64,000 bases of DNA from Xiamenia xianingshaonis (lineage in GTDB: Bacteria; Actinomycetota; Coriobacteriia; Coriobacteriales; Eggerthellaceae). Location of the stretch: positions 1,922,001 to 1,986,000 of the forward strand of contig NZ_CP072829.1 in assembly GCF_017945865.1 (NCBI RefSeq). Reading direction: 5' to 3'. Position numbers and translations under genes: made by a program. Each line of letters starts with the position of its first letter. Positions within the stretch are counted from its first letter, which is position 1. The notes beneath the pieces are model-generated. The model ran no database searches. It was not told the origin of the DNA and saw nothing but the letters and a program-made list of their open reading frames with translations. Below, piece by piece: positions 32,811-41,263 of the stretch.

Positions 32811-34457
32811 CTAGCGCCGCCGAGTGATGTCGAACAACACCCACACCGACAGCACCGCTGCGCCGAGGTATCCGAAAAAGCCCAGCACCGGCACGCCGAG
32901 CAACCGCGGCTCCATCGACGACAGCGACAGCATGGAAGACCCCACGAACAGCCCCGCGATGATGACGCCCAGCACTAGGCGGTTCACCATGCTCCCCAGC
33001 CGGTTCAACAGCTCCGGCGACCCGGACATGGTCATGTTCATCTTCAGCTGGCCGCGCGTCAGCATGCGCAGCGCTTCCCCGGAATACTGCGCCGCGCTCA
33101 TCGCCCCGGCCGCCGACGCCCGCGTCTGCAGCGCCATGTCCTCAAGCATCTCTTTCAGCAGGTCGAACCGGTCGCTCGTGTTCTCGATGTGCGCGTTGAT
33201 GATGCCCACGACGTTGCTGTTGGGAATGTAGGGCCCGATGGTGCCTTCGATGGTGACGATGCCGCGCGAAATGCTCGTGATCGTGGACGGCAACGTGACC
33301 CTGCACACGCGCGTGAGCGACAAAATGTCGGTGAGGAACTGCCCGATGTCGATGTCGGCCACGTCGCAGCTGCCGTATTGCTCCAGCAAAAGATCCAGGT
33401 CAGCAAGGAATCGAGGATGGTCGATGACGCTGTTGTCCTTCGTCACGGCAAAACTGACCAGCGCGTCTTTCAGCTTCGTGGAGCTCTGCAGCCCGACGGC
33501 CTTGATGATTTCGCCGAACCCGAAACGGTCGCGCGGCGACAGGCGGCCCATGTTCCCCAGGTCGATGTAGACGATCTTCCCGCCGCGCACGATGACGTTG
33601 CCCGGGTGCGGATCGGCGTGGAAAAAGCCGTGGTCGAGAATCTGCGTGGCGTAGTTGTCGAGCAGCTTCTCGCCGATTTCCTCCAAGTCGTAGCCGGCCG
33701 CTTCAAGCGCCTCGCGGTTGCCGATGGAAATGCCGTCGATGTATTCCATGACCACGACGTTTTCGCCCGACAGCTCGTCGTACACTTTCGGGCAATCGAT
33801 GAACGCCACGTTTTTGTTCAGCTGCGCAAATTCTTTCAAGTTCGCGGCTTCTCGCTGGAAATCGGTTTCCTCAAGGAAGGTGACCCACATCTCTTCGACC
33901 ACGGCCTGCAAGTCGATCATTTGCTCGCCCTTGATCAGGCGCGACAGTTTTCGAGCCGCAGACCGCATGATGTCGATGTCCTGCGCCATGACCTCTTTCA
34001 CGCCTGGGCGCTGAATCTTTATCGCCACCACGTCGCCATTGCGCAGCCGCGCCTTGTGCACTTGCGCAAGACTGGCGCTGCCGAGCGGCGTCGGGTCGAT
34101 GGCGTCGAACAGCTCGCCTTGCGCGTCGCCATAAATGCCGTCGAGCGTCCGCAGGATGTCCTCGAACGGCAGCGGATCGCACTCGGTTTGGAGCTTCGCC
34201 AGCTCGGTGCAGTAGGCTTGCGGCAAGATCTCCGAGCGCGTCGACAGCGTCTGGCCGATTTTCACGAAGCTGGGCCCCAGGTCTTCCAGCACCGCGCGGA
34301 AGTCTTTGGGCGTCACGCCGCTTATCACGTCGTGCTGGCGCAGAATCGAGAAGATCTGGCGCAGGCGGCGCGTGCGCGACTGGCGCGTGAGATCGAACTC
34401 GTCTTCGCGGTCGATCGAGATGCTGAAGAAGCGGTTGATCAGTGTGTTGCTAGACAT
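32811..34457 (-). CDS. UbiB/AarF (ABC1) family atypical kinase
   Basis: A 548-residue UbiB-family protein, a protein-kinase-like ATPase linked to isoprenoid-quinone or lipid metabolism. Motifs in order: FVKIGQTLSTRSE (KxGQ), VAIKIQRP, EETDFQREA (ExD), HADPHPGNVIV (catalytic loop) and IDLGNMG (DFG-like). Two transmembrane helices close the protein, as in the family. ATG at 34457 has AGGAG 5 nt upstream. It follows a phasin-like gene on the same strand with a 171-bp gap. The organism group generally uses menaquinone, so a role in quinone handling is plausible but unproven. Confidence 0.9.
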   Translation of the reverse strand: MSSNTLINRFFSISIDREDEFDLTRQSRTRRLRQIFSILRQHDVISGVTPKDFRAVLEDLGPSFVKIGQTLSTRSEILPQAYCTELAKLQTECDPLPFEDILRTLDGIYGDAQGELFDAIDPTPLGSASLAQVHKARLRNGDVVAIKIQRPGVKEVMAQDIDIMRSAARKLSRLIKGEQMIDLQAVVEEMWVTFLEETDFQREAANLKEFAQLNKNVAFIDCPKVYDELSGENVVVMEYIDGISIGNREALEAAGYDLEEIGEKLLDNYATQILDHGFFHADPHPGNVIVRGGKIVYIDLGNMGRLSPRDRFGFGEIIKAVGLQSSTKLKDALVSFAVTKDNSVIDHPRFLADLDLLLEQYGSCDVADIDIGQFLTDILSLTRVCRVTLPSTITSISRGIVTIEGTIGPYIPNSNVVGIINAHIENTSDRFDLLKEMLEDMALQTRASAAGAMSAAQYSGEALRMLTRGQLKMNMTMSGSPELLNRLGSMVNRLVLGVIIAGLFVGSSMLSLSSMEPRLLGVPVLGFFGYLGAAVLSVWVLFDITRRR

Positions 34458-34628
34458 GAAACTCCTGGTGCCGAGTAAGGTTGAAGTCGATGGCACCCCC
34501 CGCGTCAGCAACGCCCGCAGGGGTTTGCGGTTCGCGCAGAGAAAGTGCCGGCCGCAGCGGCGCAAGCAGCGCAGAGGCCGGGTGCGTCCGGCCCCTGGCC
34601 AGCCGCGCAAACGGCCGGCGTGTTCGCG

Positions 34629-35009
34629 TTATTCGGCCTTTTCGTCCGGCGCCGCGTCTTCCACGGTCGCCTCGACGACGATCTCGGCTTCGGCCACATC
34701 GGCGACGCCGGCCTCGGCGGCCTGGCCCTTCGCCTTCTCGGCGAATTCGACCGCCTTCTGCACGAATTCTTCACGCTGTTCGGGCGTCATGGCTCCCATG
34801 GCCTTCTCCAGCGTCTCGTAGCGGATCTTCTTCACGGTTTCGCTCGCCTTTTGCGTGAGCTCGGAATTCAGTTCTTTGCCCTGCTCGACCGTGATCTCGC
34901 CCTTGTCGATAAGCGTGTCGATCAGGCCTTTTGCCTTCTCGCCCGTCAGCGCCATCGCACCGACGCCCGCAAGGAACACATCTTTGAAGCCGTCGCTCAA
35001 ACTGGACAT
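34629..35009 (-). CDS. Phasin-like/PHA-granule-associated helical protein
   Basis: A 126-residue, mostly helical, charged protein: MSSLSDGFKDVFLAGVGAMA, then LTGEKAKGLIDTLIDKGEIT and a Glu/Ala-rich C-terminus. This layout is that of the phasin superfamily or PhaI-like coiled-coil proteins, which coat granules or form helical assemblies. GGAGGTC lies 5 nt before the ATG at 35009. It precedes the UbiB-type kinase gene, a pairing I recall from other bacteria. No PHA synthase is seen here, so storage granules are not implied; it might instead relate to membranes or to the kinase. Confidence 0.75.
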   Translation of the reverse strand: MSSLSDGFKDVFLAGVGAMALTGEKAKGLIDTLIDKGEITVEQGKELNSELTQKASETVKKIRYETLEKAMGAMTPEQREEFVQKAVEFAEKAKGQAAEAGVADVAEAEIVVEATVEDAAPDEKAE

Positions 35010-35212
35010 GATAGACCTCCGTACTCGAAATGTGCGGCTGCATCCGCAGGTCGCGCGCCGAAGGGGCCGCGCTGCGGCACGGTATCTATGATGCAACAAA
35101 TAAGAGAAAGGCACGCGGAAACAAGACAGTTGTCGACAAATGGTTGCCGCTGGCCGTCGATGCAAACGAGCGCCGCACCCGACAACCACCAAAGGACGCG
35201 AGGCGCCTCGCG

Positions 35213-36109
35213 TCACGCCTCAGCCTCTTTCGACAGCCGCTCAAGCTCTTCGAGGAACTTTTGGCTGGCAAGCGGCAGCGGACGCCCCTTCTTCCAGATG
35301 AGCGCATGGCACGTGTGAAGCGGCGGGTCGAAGGGGATGCCTTTCGACCCGAGCACCTGATGAGGCTTGTTCTGAAAGTACAGATAGCCGACCATGTGGC
35401 CCGCACGCTGTTGCACGAGACGGCGCCACTCGCTCGGAAAGACGTCCATCGACACGACGGGGTTCAGATCGGCGTAATGCTCGCCCGCCCAGCGCTTCAG
35501 AAAGGCGCTCTTGAGAAATTGCCGCGAAATGATCAACGGCTCGCCCGCAAGGTCGGCCGGCGTGACGCGACTGAGGTCGGCAAGCGGGGTGCCGGGAAGC
35601 GGATAGACGCCCCACACGTCGGTGCCGGGAAGGACCAGCTCGCAATAGTCCACGCGCGAAATGTGCTCGACCTCGAAAACGAAATCGAGCTGGCCGGCGT
35701 TAAGCCTGTTCAGAAGCGTCAGAGAGCTGCCGGCGTGCAAATGGAACACGATGCCCGGATAGATCGCGCGGCAAGCGACGATGGCGTCCATGACAAGCGC
35801 CATGGCTTCGGCGTCGCCAAACCCGATGCGCACCTGTCCCTTGGGCAGCGCGCTTTCGTTGCCCACCTCGACCAGCGCCTCGTCCACCAGCCCGACGACC
35901 GCCGACGCATAATCGAACAGCCTGCGCCCCGCATCGGTCAGCTTCGCGTGCTTCGGATCGCGCACGTACAGCTGCGCCCCCAGCTCGTCTTCCAATCGCA
36001 GCAGGTGGCGCGACAGATTCGGCTGGCTCATGTGCATGACGGAAGCGGCCTTGGTAACGCTTCCCTCTTCGACCAGCTTCAAAAAGCATCGTAAATCGAG
36101 CAGTTCCAT
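35213..36109 (-). CDS. LysR-family transcriptional regulator
   Basis: A 298-residue regulator with an N-terminal winged helix (MELLDLRCFLKLVEEGSVTK, then AASVMHMSQPNLSRHLLRLE) and a periplasmic-binding-fold effector domain. I use ATG 36109, matching the family start; ATG 36130 is also possible. A TACAAT box lies at 36140-36145. It follows the dmsA-dmsB-torD genes on the same strand, so it is a likely regulator of that reductase, whose promoter region holds two palindromes. Confidence 0.9.
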   Translation of the reverse strand: MELLDLRCFLKLVEEGSVTKAASVMHMSQPNLSRHLLRLEDELGAQLYVRDPKHAKLTDAGRRLFDYASAVVGLVDEALVEVGNESALPKGQVRIGFGDAEAMALVMDAIVACRAIYPGIVFHLHAGSSLTLLNRLNAGQLDFVFEVEHISRVDYCELVLPGTDVWGVYPLPGTPLADLSRVTPADLAGEPLIISRQFLKSAFLKRWAGEHYADLNPVVSMDVFPSEWRRLVQQRAGHMVGYLYFQNKPHQVLGSKGIPFDPPLHTCHALIWKKGRPLPLASQKFLEELERLSKEAEA

Positions 36110-36139
36110 GGACTCTCTTTCTCGCACCATATGGGGAAA

Positions 36140-36145
36140 ATTGTA
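36140..36145 (-). promoter_or_regulatory. Candidate -10 box for the LysR gene
   Basis: TACAAT on the minus strand, 31 nt before ATG 36109. No good -35 at 17 bp. Confidence 0.3.
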
Positions 36146-36235
36146 GCAGCACGCAGGCTGGAGGGAGGAAACCTGCGTGCTGCGCGAAAAAAGGAGATGG
36201 CTATTGCAAAACGTCGCGCCAAGCTCGGCTCCGAC

Positions 36236-36273
36236 GCGCCGCCGCGCCTCCGACAGAGGGAAAGCGGCGGCGC
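36236..36273. terminator. Hairpin after torD
   Basis: GCGCCGCCGC and GCGGCGGCGC form a perfect 10-bp stem; the loop itself holds CCTC/GAGG. It lies 33 bp after the torD stop. A T-run on the minus strand appears only about 20 nt later, so termination is plausible but not certain. Confidence 0.4.
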
Positions 36274-36305
36274 ACCTTCGCCGAACGAGTCACGGCAAAG
36301 CCCGA

Positions 36306-36995
36306 TTACGGGGCAAGAAGCTCGGCGTCCCTGCGGACGAAGGCGACCAGCAGTCGGACGAGCCGCGCATGCAGCGACCCGGGCGCCTCGGCTTCCAAGT
36401 CGGCCGCATAGTCGCCAATCCACACAAGCAGGTGGTGCTGCAAAAACGCAGCGCTCGCCGCAGCAGACCGGTCGTAGGCAGCCTGGTCGCCGGCTTCGGC
36501 CGCATCGACCATGCGCCCCGCAAGCGCCGCGAGAAAGCCCAGCTCGATGGCGATATGGTCGTCGGCGACCTTCGGATACGCCTCGGTCAGCAGCCCTTCG
36601 GCGCGATACGCGTTGCGCACCGCAAGCGTCTCCTGTCGAAACAGTGCCTTTGACCGGGACCGATACGTCGACTCCCACGGCGTCGCCTTCGGCGTGGCCG
36701 GCCCGATGAACAGCCGGGTGTACAGCGCGCAAGCCCCGTCGACGTCGGCCTGGGCGCAAAGCACGGCATCCGCCACGCCCTCGTCGCCCTCAAGCCCCAC
36801 GATCGACAGCGCCTCGGGCAGAAGCGCCACGCTCGCGTCGGACAACCGCTGCGCCGTCGGCTCGTTGCCCAGCAGCGACTGCCCGAGCGCGTACAGGTAG
36901 CGCCTGGCGGCGTTGAGCTCGACCGCCTGCTCGCGCCTCTGCACCGTGCCCGCTGCGTCCGCCGTGTCGGCCAGGCGCTCTCCTGCGGCGTCCAT
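36306..36995 (-). CDS. TorD/DmsD-family molybdoenzyme chaperone
   Basis: A 229-residue all-helical protein with the family's central part TRLFIGPATPKATPWESTYR, where the P-x-(E/W)S-x-Y/F motif binds the Tat signal of the client enzyme. It should hold the DmsA-type subunit encoded two genes upstream until the molybdenum cofactor is inserted. The start ATG 36995 is 2 nt after the dmsB stop. No strong ribosome-binding site is present, which suggests coupling. Confidence 0.82.
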   Translation of the reverse strand: MDAAGERLADTADAAGTVQRREQAVELNAARRYLYALGQSLLGNEPTAQRLSDASVALLPEALSIVGLEGDEGVADAVLCAQADVDGACALYTRLFIGPATPKATPWESTYRSRSKALFRQETLAVRNAYRAEGLLTEAYPKVADDHIAIELGFLAALAGRMVDAAEAGDQAAYDRSAAASAAFLQHHLLVWIGDYAADLEAEAPGSLHARLVRLLVAFVRRDAELLAP

Positions 36996-36997
36996 GA

Positions 36998-37579
36998 CTA
37001 CATGATCCATTCCGCGAAGTCGGCGTTGAGCGCAGCTTCCTTCGCGTTGATCAGCAGGCTCGGGCCCGTTTCGTCGGCCGACGGCAAGCAGGGGATCTCG
37101 TTTGCCAGCTCGCCGGCATCGGCGTGCTTCGTCCGCAGCTCGTCCAAGTCGCCGAACTCGAGCGCCCGGTACTGGCACGCGTCCACGCACACCGGGTTCT
37201 GCCCGTTGTCGCGGAAGGCCTTGCACGAGTCGCACCGCACGGCCACCTTGGCTTCCTCGTCGACCATGGGATGGCCGTAGGGACAGGCCGTCGCGCACGA
37301 GCCGCAGCCGATGCACACGTCCGCGTCGCGGAACACGGTGCCGTCTTCGGCCTTTTGGCAAGCGCCCGTGGGGCACGCCTCGACGCATGCGGGGTTTTCG
37401 CAATGGTTGCAGCCGGCCGAGAAGTGGTACGGCATCGCGTTCGGATAGGTGCCGCTCACGTAGCTGGTGACCTTGCGGGCCGCCAGCCCGACGGGAAGGT
37501 CGTTGCGGTCCTGGCAGGCGACCTGGCAAGCGCGGCAACCCGTGCAGCGCTTCATGTTGAAGTAGAATCCGTAAGCCAT
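36998..37579 (-). CDS. DmsB-like four-cluster ferredoxin subunit
   Basis: A 193-residue electron-transfer subunit with four [4Fe-4S] cysteine groups: CTGCRACQVAC, CNHCENPACVEACPTGAC, CIGCGSCATACPYG and CDSCKAF...CVDAC. It passes electrons to the molybdenum subunit. GGAGG lies just before the ATG. It is 15 bp after dmsA. There is no DmsC/NrfD membrane anchor gene nearby, so the electron donor may be a periplasmic or separately encoded quinol-linked partner. Confidence 0.92.
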   Translation of the reverse strand: MAYGFYFNMKRCTGCRACQVACQDRNDLPVGLAARKVTSYVSGTYPNAMPYHFSAGCNHCENPACVEACPTGACQKAEDGTVFRDADVCIGCGSCATACPYGHPMVDEEAKVAVRCDSCKAFRDNGQNPVCVDACQYRALEFGDLDELRTKHADAGELANEIPCLPSADETGPSLLINAKEAALNADFAEWIM

Positions 37580-37594
37580 GATGCTCCCTCCTTC

Positions 37595-40270
37595 TTATTC
37601 GATGCCCGCCGGCGCCACCAGCGGACGCTCGTCGGCCATGGGCACGGACTGGTCGTCGTGCTTGCGAACCTCCACCACCGTGTCATGGTAGGAGTTGTAC
37701 CAACCGGCGGCCTGGTAGTTCACCGTCACGCTGTTCTCGCAGCCGTTCTCGTCGACGCCCTTTTCCTCGTTCACCTCGGGCCAGGAGCCATGAGGCAGGC
37801 CCACGCAGCCGGGCATGAGCGTCTCGACCACCGAGGCGATGCGCAAGATCTTGCCCGTGGGGCTTTCCACCTCCACGATGTCGCCGCTTTCGATGCCGCG
37901 CTCAGCAGCGTCGGCAGCGCTCAGATACACCGGGTTCTTGAACGCCTGGCGCAGCCAGCCCACGTTGTCGTGCGTGGTGTGGGCGCGACGCAGGTAGTGG
38001 GGCTCGTACACCATGAGCGGGAATTCGCCGGAAGCACGCTTTTCGTCGAAGTAGCCGCCGAACTCGGTCAGGCAGCCGTAGGGCTTGATCTCCACCATAA
38101 GGCCCTTGCCGTTTTCCGCATCGGCCGCAGTCTGGCAGTACAGCTCCCACTTGCCGCTGGCCGTCTTGAGCGGATGGCCCTCCGGGTCGTCCACGAAGTC
38201 CTTGTAGGCGATGTAGCCGTAATTGTCGCCTTCCTTGCGGGCCACGTGGTACACGCCGCGCTCGCGCAGCTCGTCGTAGTCGATCACGCCTTCGTGCGCC
38301 TCGCCCTCGAAGCCGAGCTCTTCGATGCGCTCCTGCGTGATGCTGACGAGCGGCTTGTAGGTCACGCCGTCCTCGTCGCACACCGTGGCGTTCAGGATGC
38401 GCTCGAACTGGCGCTGTTCCTCGGGATAGGGCCACAGGGCCTCGGCATCGAGCCCCAGACGCTTCGCCAGCTCCTTGGCGATCTCCACGTCGGGCTTCGA
38501 CTCGAACAGAGGCTCGCTGAAGGCCTTCGGGAAGAAGAACGATTCGCGGTTGAACTGCTTGTACTGCTGGAACGCCAGCTGGTCGTAGCCGTATTCCCAA
38601 GGCGTGGACGCCGGCAGCACGATGTCGGAGAACTGCGCCTCGGGCTTGAAGTTGAAGGCCTGGGTGAGCACGAAGTCCATCTTGCGGAACGCCTTGATGC
38701 CGTTGTTCACGTCGGGCTGCGAGGTGAGGTAGCCGCCCGACTCGCACCAGATCATGCGCATTTCCTTGGTCACGTCCTTGCCGGTCTGCCCGTCGGGGCC
38801 GTGGCCTTCTGCCATGGCCTTCCAGCTGGAAGCGGCGCGATACCCCGTGTCGAAAGCGCCGAAGGGGGAATTCTGCGGCAGCTCGACGCCCTCGCCCGCA
38901 CGCATCTCGCCGGGCTGCACCAGGTTCGGGCCGCAATTATGAGCAAAGAAGTGATAGGTCGGGCCGAACTGTTGGCCGTCGGCGCCAACGTGAGCGCCCA
39001 TGCAGGCCAGGGTGAGCGCCAGCTGCGGCAACGTGGCCGCAGCCGAGTTGCGGGCGATGCTGTAGGCGTAATACATGGACACCTTGTTCTGGCGGCCCAC
39101 CTGCTCGGCGTACCAGCGAATGTCGTCGGCCGAGCAGCCGCAGATGTCGGCAGCCCATTCGGCCGTCTTCGGCGTGTCGTCGTAGGCGCCTTCCACATAG
39201 CCGCGCACGTTCTCCTTCAGCTTCGCGTCGTCGGGCATGTGGTCGTCGTCGAAACCAACCGTGTGGCTGTAGAGGAAGTCCCAGTCGATCAGGTCGCCCG
39301 ACTCCCCGTCGGCCTGCAACAGCTCATAGATGACCGCCGAGAGGAACGCCGCGTCGGTGGTGGGACGCACGGGAATCCAGCGGGCCTCCAGCATGGCGGC
39401 CGTGGGATTGTAGTCAGGGCCGATGAACACGAACGGAATGCCGGCCTCGTGAGCGCGCATGAGGTGCAGCGCCGGGCTGCCCGCCGCCGCGTGCACGGGG
39501 TTGTTGCCATGCAGCACGATGAGGTCGCTTTGCAGCATGCTCAGGCGGTCGTTCGTGCCCATGGTGCCCGGCTCGCCGGCCGTGTTGTCGATGCCGATGG
39601 CGTCAGGCTCGCTCGTCCAAGAGCCATAGGAGGTAAAGCCCAGGTTCCAGGTATAGCCGCCGAGCGCCGGCAGCAAGGTCTGTGCCACGGCGCAGTTGTA
39701 AAACGGAATGCCGGCATAGTTGATGGCCATGGGACCATATTCGTCCACAATGCGCTTGATTTCCGTGGCGCACAGGTCGAACGCCTCGTCCCAGCTGATG
39801 CGCTCCCACTCGTCCTTGCCGCGCAGCTCGCCGTGGGCGTTCTCACCGCCGCCAGGCTGCCAGTTCTTGCGCTTCATGGGATATTTGATGCGGTCGGCGC
39901 CGAACGCGTGCATGCGCTGGGCTCGGCCTCGCGGACAGGCGCGATTTTGGAAGTTGTCGAAGCTGTCCTCTTCGATGTCGTCGGTCTTGATGCGCATCGG
40001 CATGCCGTCGACGACGTAGGCCTTCAGCAGGCAGCGCCCGCCGCAGCTGGTCCAGCAGCTGACCGGCACCCATTCGCCCGCCTGGGCGTCGTCGAATTCC
40101 GCATCGATGCGCCAGTTGGTGCTGCCGGCGCCTTCCGCTTCGGCGCTCGCAGCGGTTTCCGACGCCGTGTCGGACGCAGTCACCGAGCTTTCAGGCGCGC
40201 AGCCGGCCGTCATCGCGGCGGCGGCCAACGCGCTGGCGCCTACGAACGAGCGTCTTGAAATCGACTTCAT
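37595..40270 (-). CDS. Tat-exported DmsA-type molybdopterin oxidoreductase
   Basis: An 891-residue catalytic subunit of the DMSO-reductase superfamily. It begins MKSISRRSFVGASALAAAAM with a twin-arginine motif, and MTAGC may be a lipobox. The N-terminal iron-sulfur cysteines are CWTSCGGRC and ACPRGR. Further cofactor-binding regions are visible (VLHGNNPVHAAAGSP; LPHGSWPE near the end). It would act on the outer face of the membrane, reducing a terminal acceptor or an organic substrate; related Coriobacteriia enzymes reduce or dehydroxylate catechols and other plant or host compounds. The substrate is unknown. AAGGGGG precedes the ATG, and a promoter and two palindromes lie upstream. Confidence 0.92.
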   Translation of the reverse strand: MKSISRRSFVGASALAAAAMTAGCAPESSVTASDTASETAASAEAEGAGSTNWRIDAEFDDAQAGEWVPVSCWTSCGGRCLLKAYVVDGMPMRIKTDDIEEDSFDNFQNRACPRGRAQRMHAFGADRIKYPMKRKNWQPGGGENAHGELRGKDEWERISWDEAFDLCATEIKRIVDEYGPMAINYAGIPFYNCAVAQTLLPALGGYTWNLGFTSYGSWTSEPDAIGIDNTAGEPGTMGTNDRLSMLQSDLIVLHGNNPVHAAAGSPALHLMRAHEAGIPFVFIGPDYNPTAAMLEARWIPVRPTTDAAFLSAVIYELLQADGESGDLIDWDFLYSHTVGFDDDHMPDDAKLKENVRGYVEGAYDDTPKTAEWAADICGCSADDIRWYAEQVGRQNKVSMYYAYSIARNSAAATLPQLALTLACMGAHVGADGQQFGPTYHFFAHNCGPNLVQPGEMRAGEGVELPQNSPFGAFDTGYRAASSWKAMAEGHGPDGQTGKDVTKEMRMIWCESGGYLTSQPDVNNGIKAFRKMDFVLTQAFNFKPEAQFSDIVLPASTPWEYGYDQLAFQQYKQFNRESFFFPKAFSEPLFESKPDVEIAKELAKRLGLDAEALWPYPEEQRQFERILNATVCDEDGVTYKPLVSITQERIEELGFEGEAHEGVIDYDELRERGVYHVARKEGDNYGYIAYKDFVDDPEGHPLKTASGKWELYCQTAADAENGKGLMVEIKPYGCLTEFGGYFDEKRASGEFPLMVYEPHYLRRAHTTHDNVGWLRQAFKNPVYLSAADAAERGIESGDIVEVESPTGKILRIASVVETLMPGCVGLPHGSWPEVNEEKGVDENGCENSVTVNYQAAGWYNSYHDTVVEVRKHDDQSVPMADERPLVAPAGIE

Positions 40271-40325
40271 GGCGTTTCCCCCTTACGTTCAAACCCTCAG
40301 CGACCAAGTCGCTTTTCCTGGGCTG

Positions 40326-40355
40326 ATAGTATGTCCTGAACAGGAGAAACGCCAA
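40326..40355 (-). promoter_or_regulatory. Promoter of the dmsA-dmsB-torD operon
   Basis: TTGGCG (40350-40355) and TACTAT (40326-40331) are 18 bp apart and point toward dmsA. A short GCGAC/GTCGC hairpin (40300-40312) lies in the predicted 49-nt leader. The rest of the 315-bp gap up to 40585 holds no gene. Confidence 0.45.
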
Positions 40356-40392
40356 TACGCGTATCGTCTGAATGAATATGCGGAATCCGTAT
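40355..40392. promoter_or_regulatory. Two palindromes upstream of the dmsA promoter
   Basis: ATACGCGTAT (40355-40364, perfect) overlaps the edge of the -35 box, and ATGCGGAATCCGTAT (40378-40392, 12 of 14 symmetric positions) lies 14 bp further out. Their size and place fit a LysR-type recall/activation site pair. Confidence 0.45.
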
Positions 40393-40585
40393 GGGACCGT
40401 TGGCACGACACGTTCGACAACGCTTTTCCGCACGCGCCCTCGGCAGTCGGAAGCGCTTGGCAGGCACCGTTGCGCAAGCCGTGGAGACAGCCGTCGCTTC
40501 CGCCACGGCCTTTTCAGCCACGCGCCGCCAGCCGCCACGGCCCTTTCGGCCCGACACAGCCGGCGGCCCCGCCAAGCCGGCTTTC

Positions 40586-41245
40586 TTACAAATCCGCGAT
40601 CGATACCACGTCTGACCTGGTGGTACAGAGGAACGTGGGGTTCTCGCGCGCAAGGACGCTGCGAGGGAACATGCCCCACAGGGCCGCCGCGGTGGGGCAT
40701 CCGGCGCCGTTGCCGGCCTGTATGTCGAAGGGGCTGTCGCCCACGTACAGACAGCTTTCGGGGCCGACGCCCAGCTGCCGGCAGCCGTGCAGCACCGGCC
40801 CCGGCGCCGGCTTGTGCTCGGGAAAGTCGTCAGACCCGATCAGCACGCTGAAGAACCCGTCCAGCCCGAACAGCTCCAATCCGTGGGACGCCAGCCAATG
40901 CCGCTTCGACGTCACCACGCCCAGGCGCATCCCCGCCCCGCGCAGCGCTTCGAGCATTTCGCGCGTGCCGGGAAACGCCTGCACCAGCTCGTCATGCACG
41001 CGGTGGTTGTACGCGCGATACACGTCGAGCAGCTCTTTTTGCTTCTCCACGTCGTCGGTGAAGTCGACCATCTGAGCTTCCAGCGGCTGGCCCACCTTGC
41101 GCATCAGCACGTCGTCGGGCAGCGCCGCCCCGAGCACTTCGCGCGTCGCGTGGCGCATGCTCACCAGGATGGCTTCGTGGGTGTCGAGCAGCGTGCCGTC
41201 CAAATCGAACAGCACGCCGCGCAAAGACAGAGCGGGGGTTTTCAT
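40586..41245 (-). CDS. HAD-superfamily phosphatase (phosphoglycolate phosphatase-like)
   Basis: A 219-residue haloacid-dehalogenase-fold hydrolase with motif I FDLDGTLLDT, motif II VVTSK, motif III HKPAP and motif IV VGDSPFDIQAG, plus a helical cap in between. The set fits Gph-type small-molecule phosphatases. ATG 41245 has AAGGA 8 nt upstream; ATG 41251 is too close. It is last in the ispG-proS transcription unit, 18 bp after proS. Confidence 0.87.
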   Translation of the reverse strand: MKTPALSLRGVLFDLDGTLLDTHEAILVSMRHATREVLGAALPDDVLMRKVGQPLEAQMVDFTDDVEKQKELLDVYRAYNHRVHDELVQAFPGTREMLEALRGAGMRLGVVTSKRHWLASHGLELFGLDGFFSVLIGSDDFPEHKPAPGPVLHGCRQLGVGPESCLYVGDSPFDIQAGNGAGCPTAAALWGMFPRSVLARENPTFLCTTRSDVVSIADL

Positions 41246-41263
41246 CGGCATGTCCTTTTCCGG

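Noticed and set aside
36131-36709. Plus-strand frame with a good ribosome-binding site (AAAGGAG before ATG 36198)
   Set aside because: After a few codons it runs antisense to torD with Arg/Pro-rich shadow composition; no family match.
37124-40258. 1044-codon plus-strand frame opposite dmsA
   Set aside because: Same reason: it is the complement of a highly conserved gene and has shadow-like composition.
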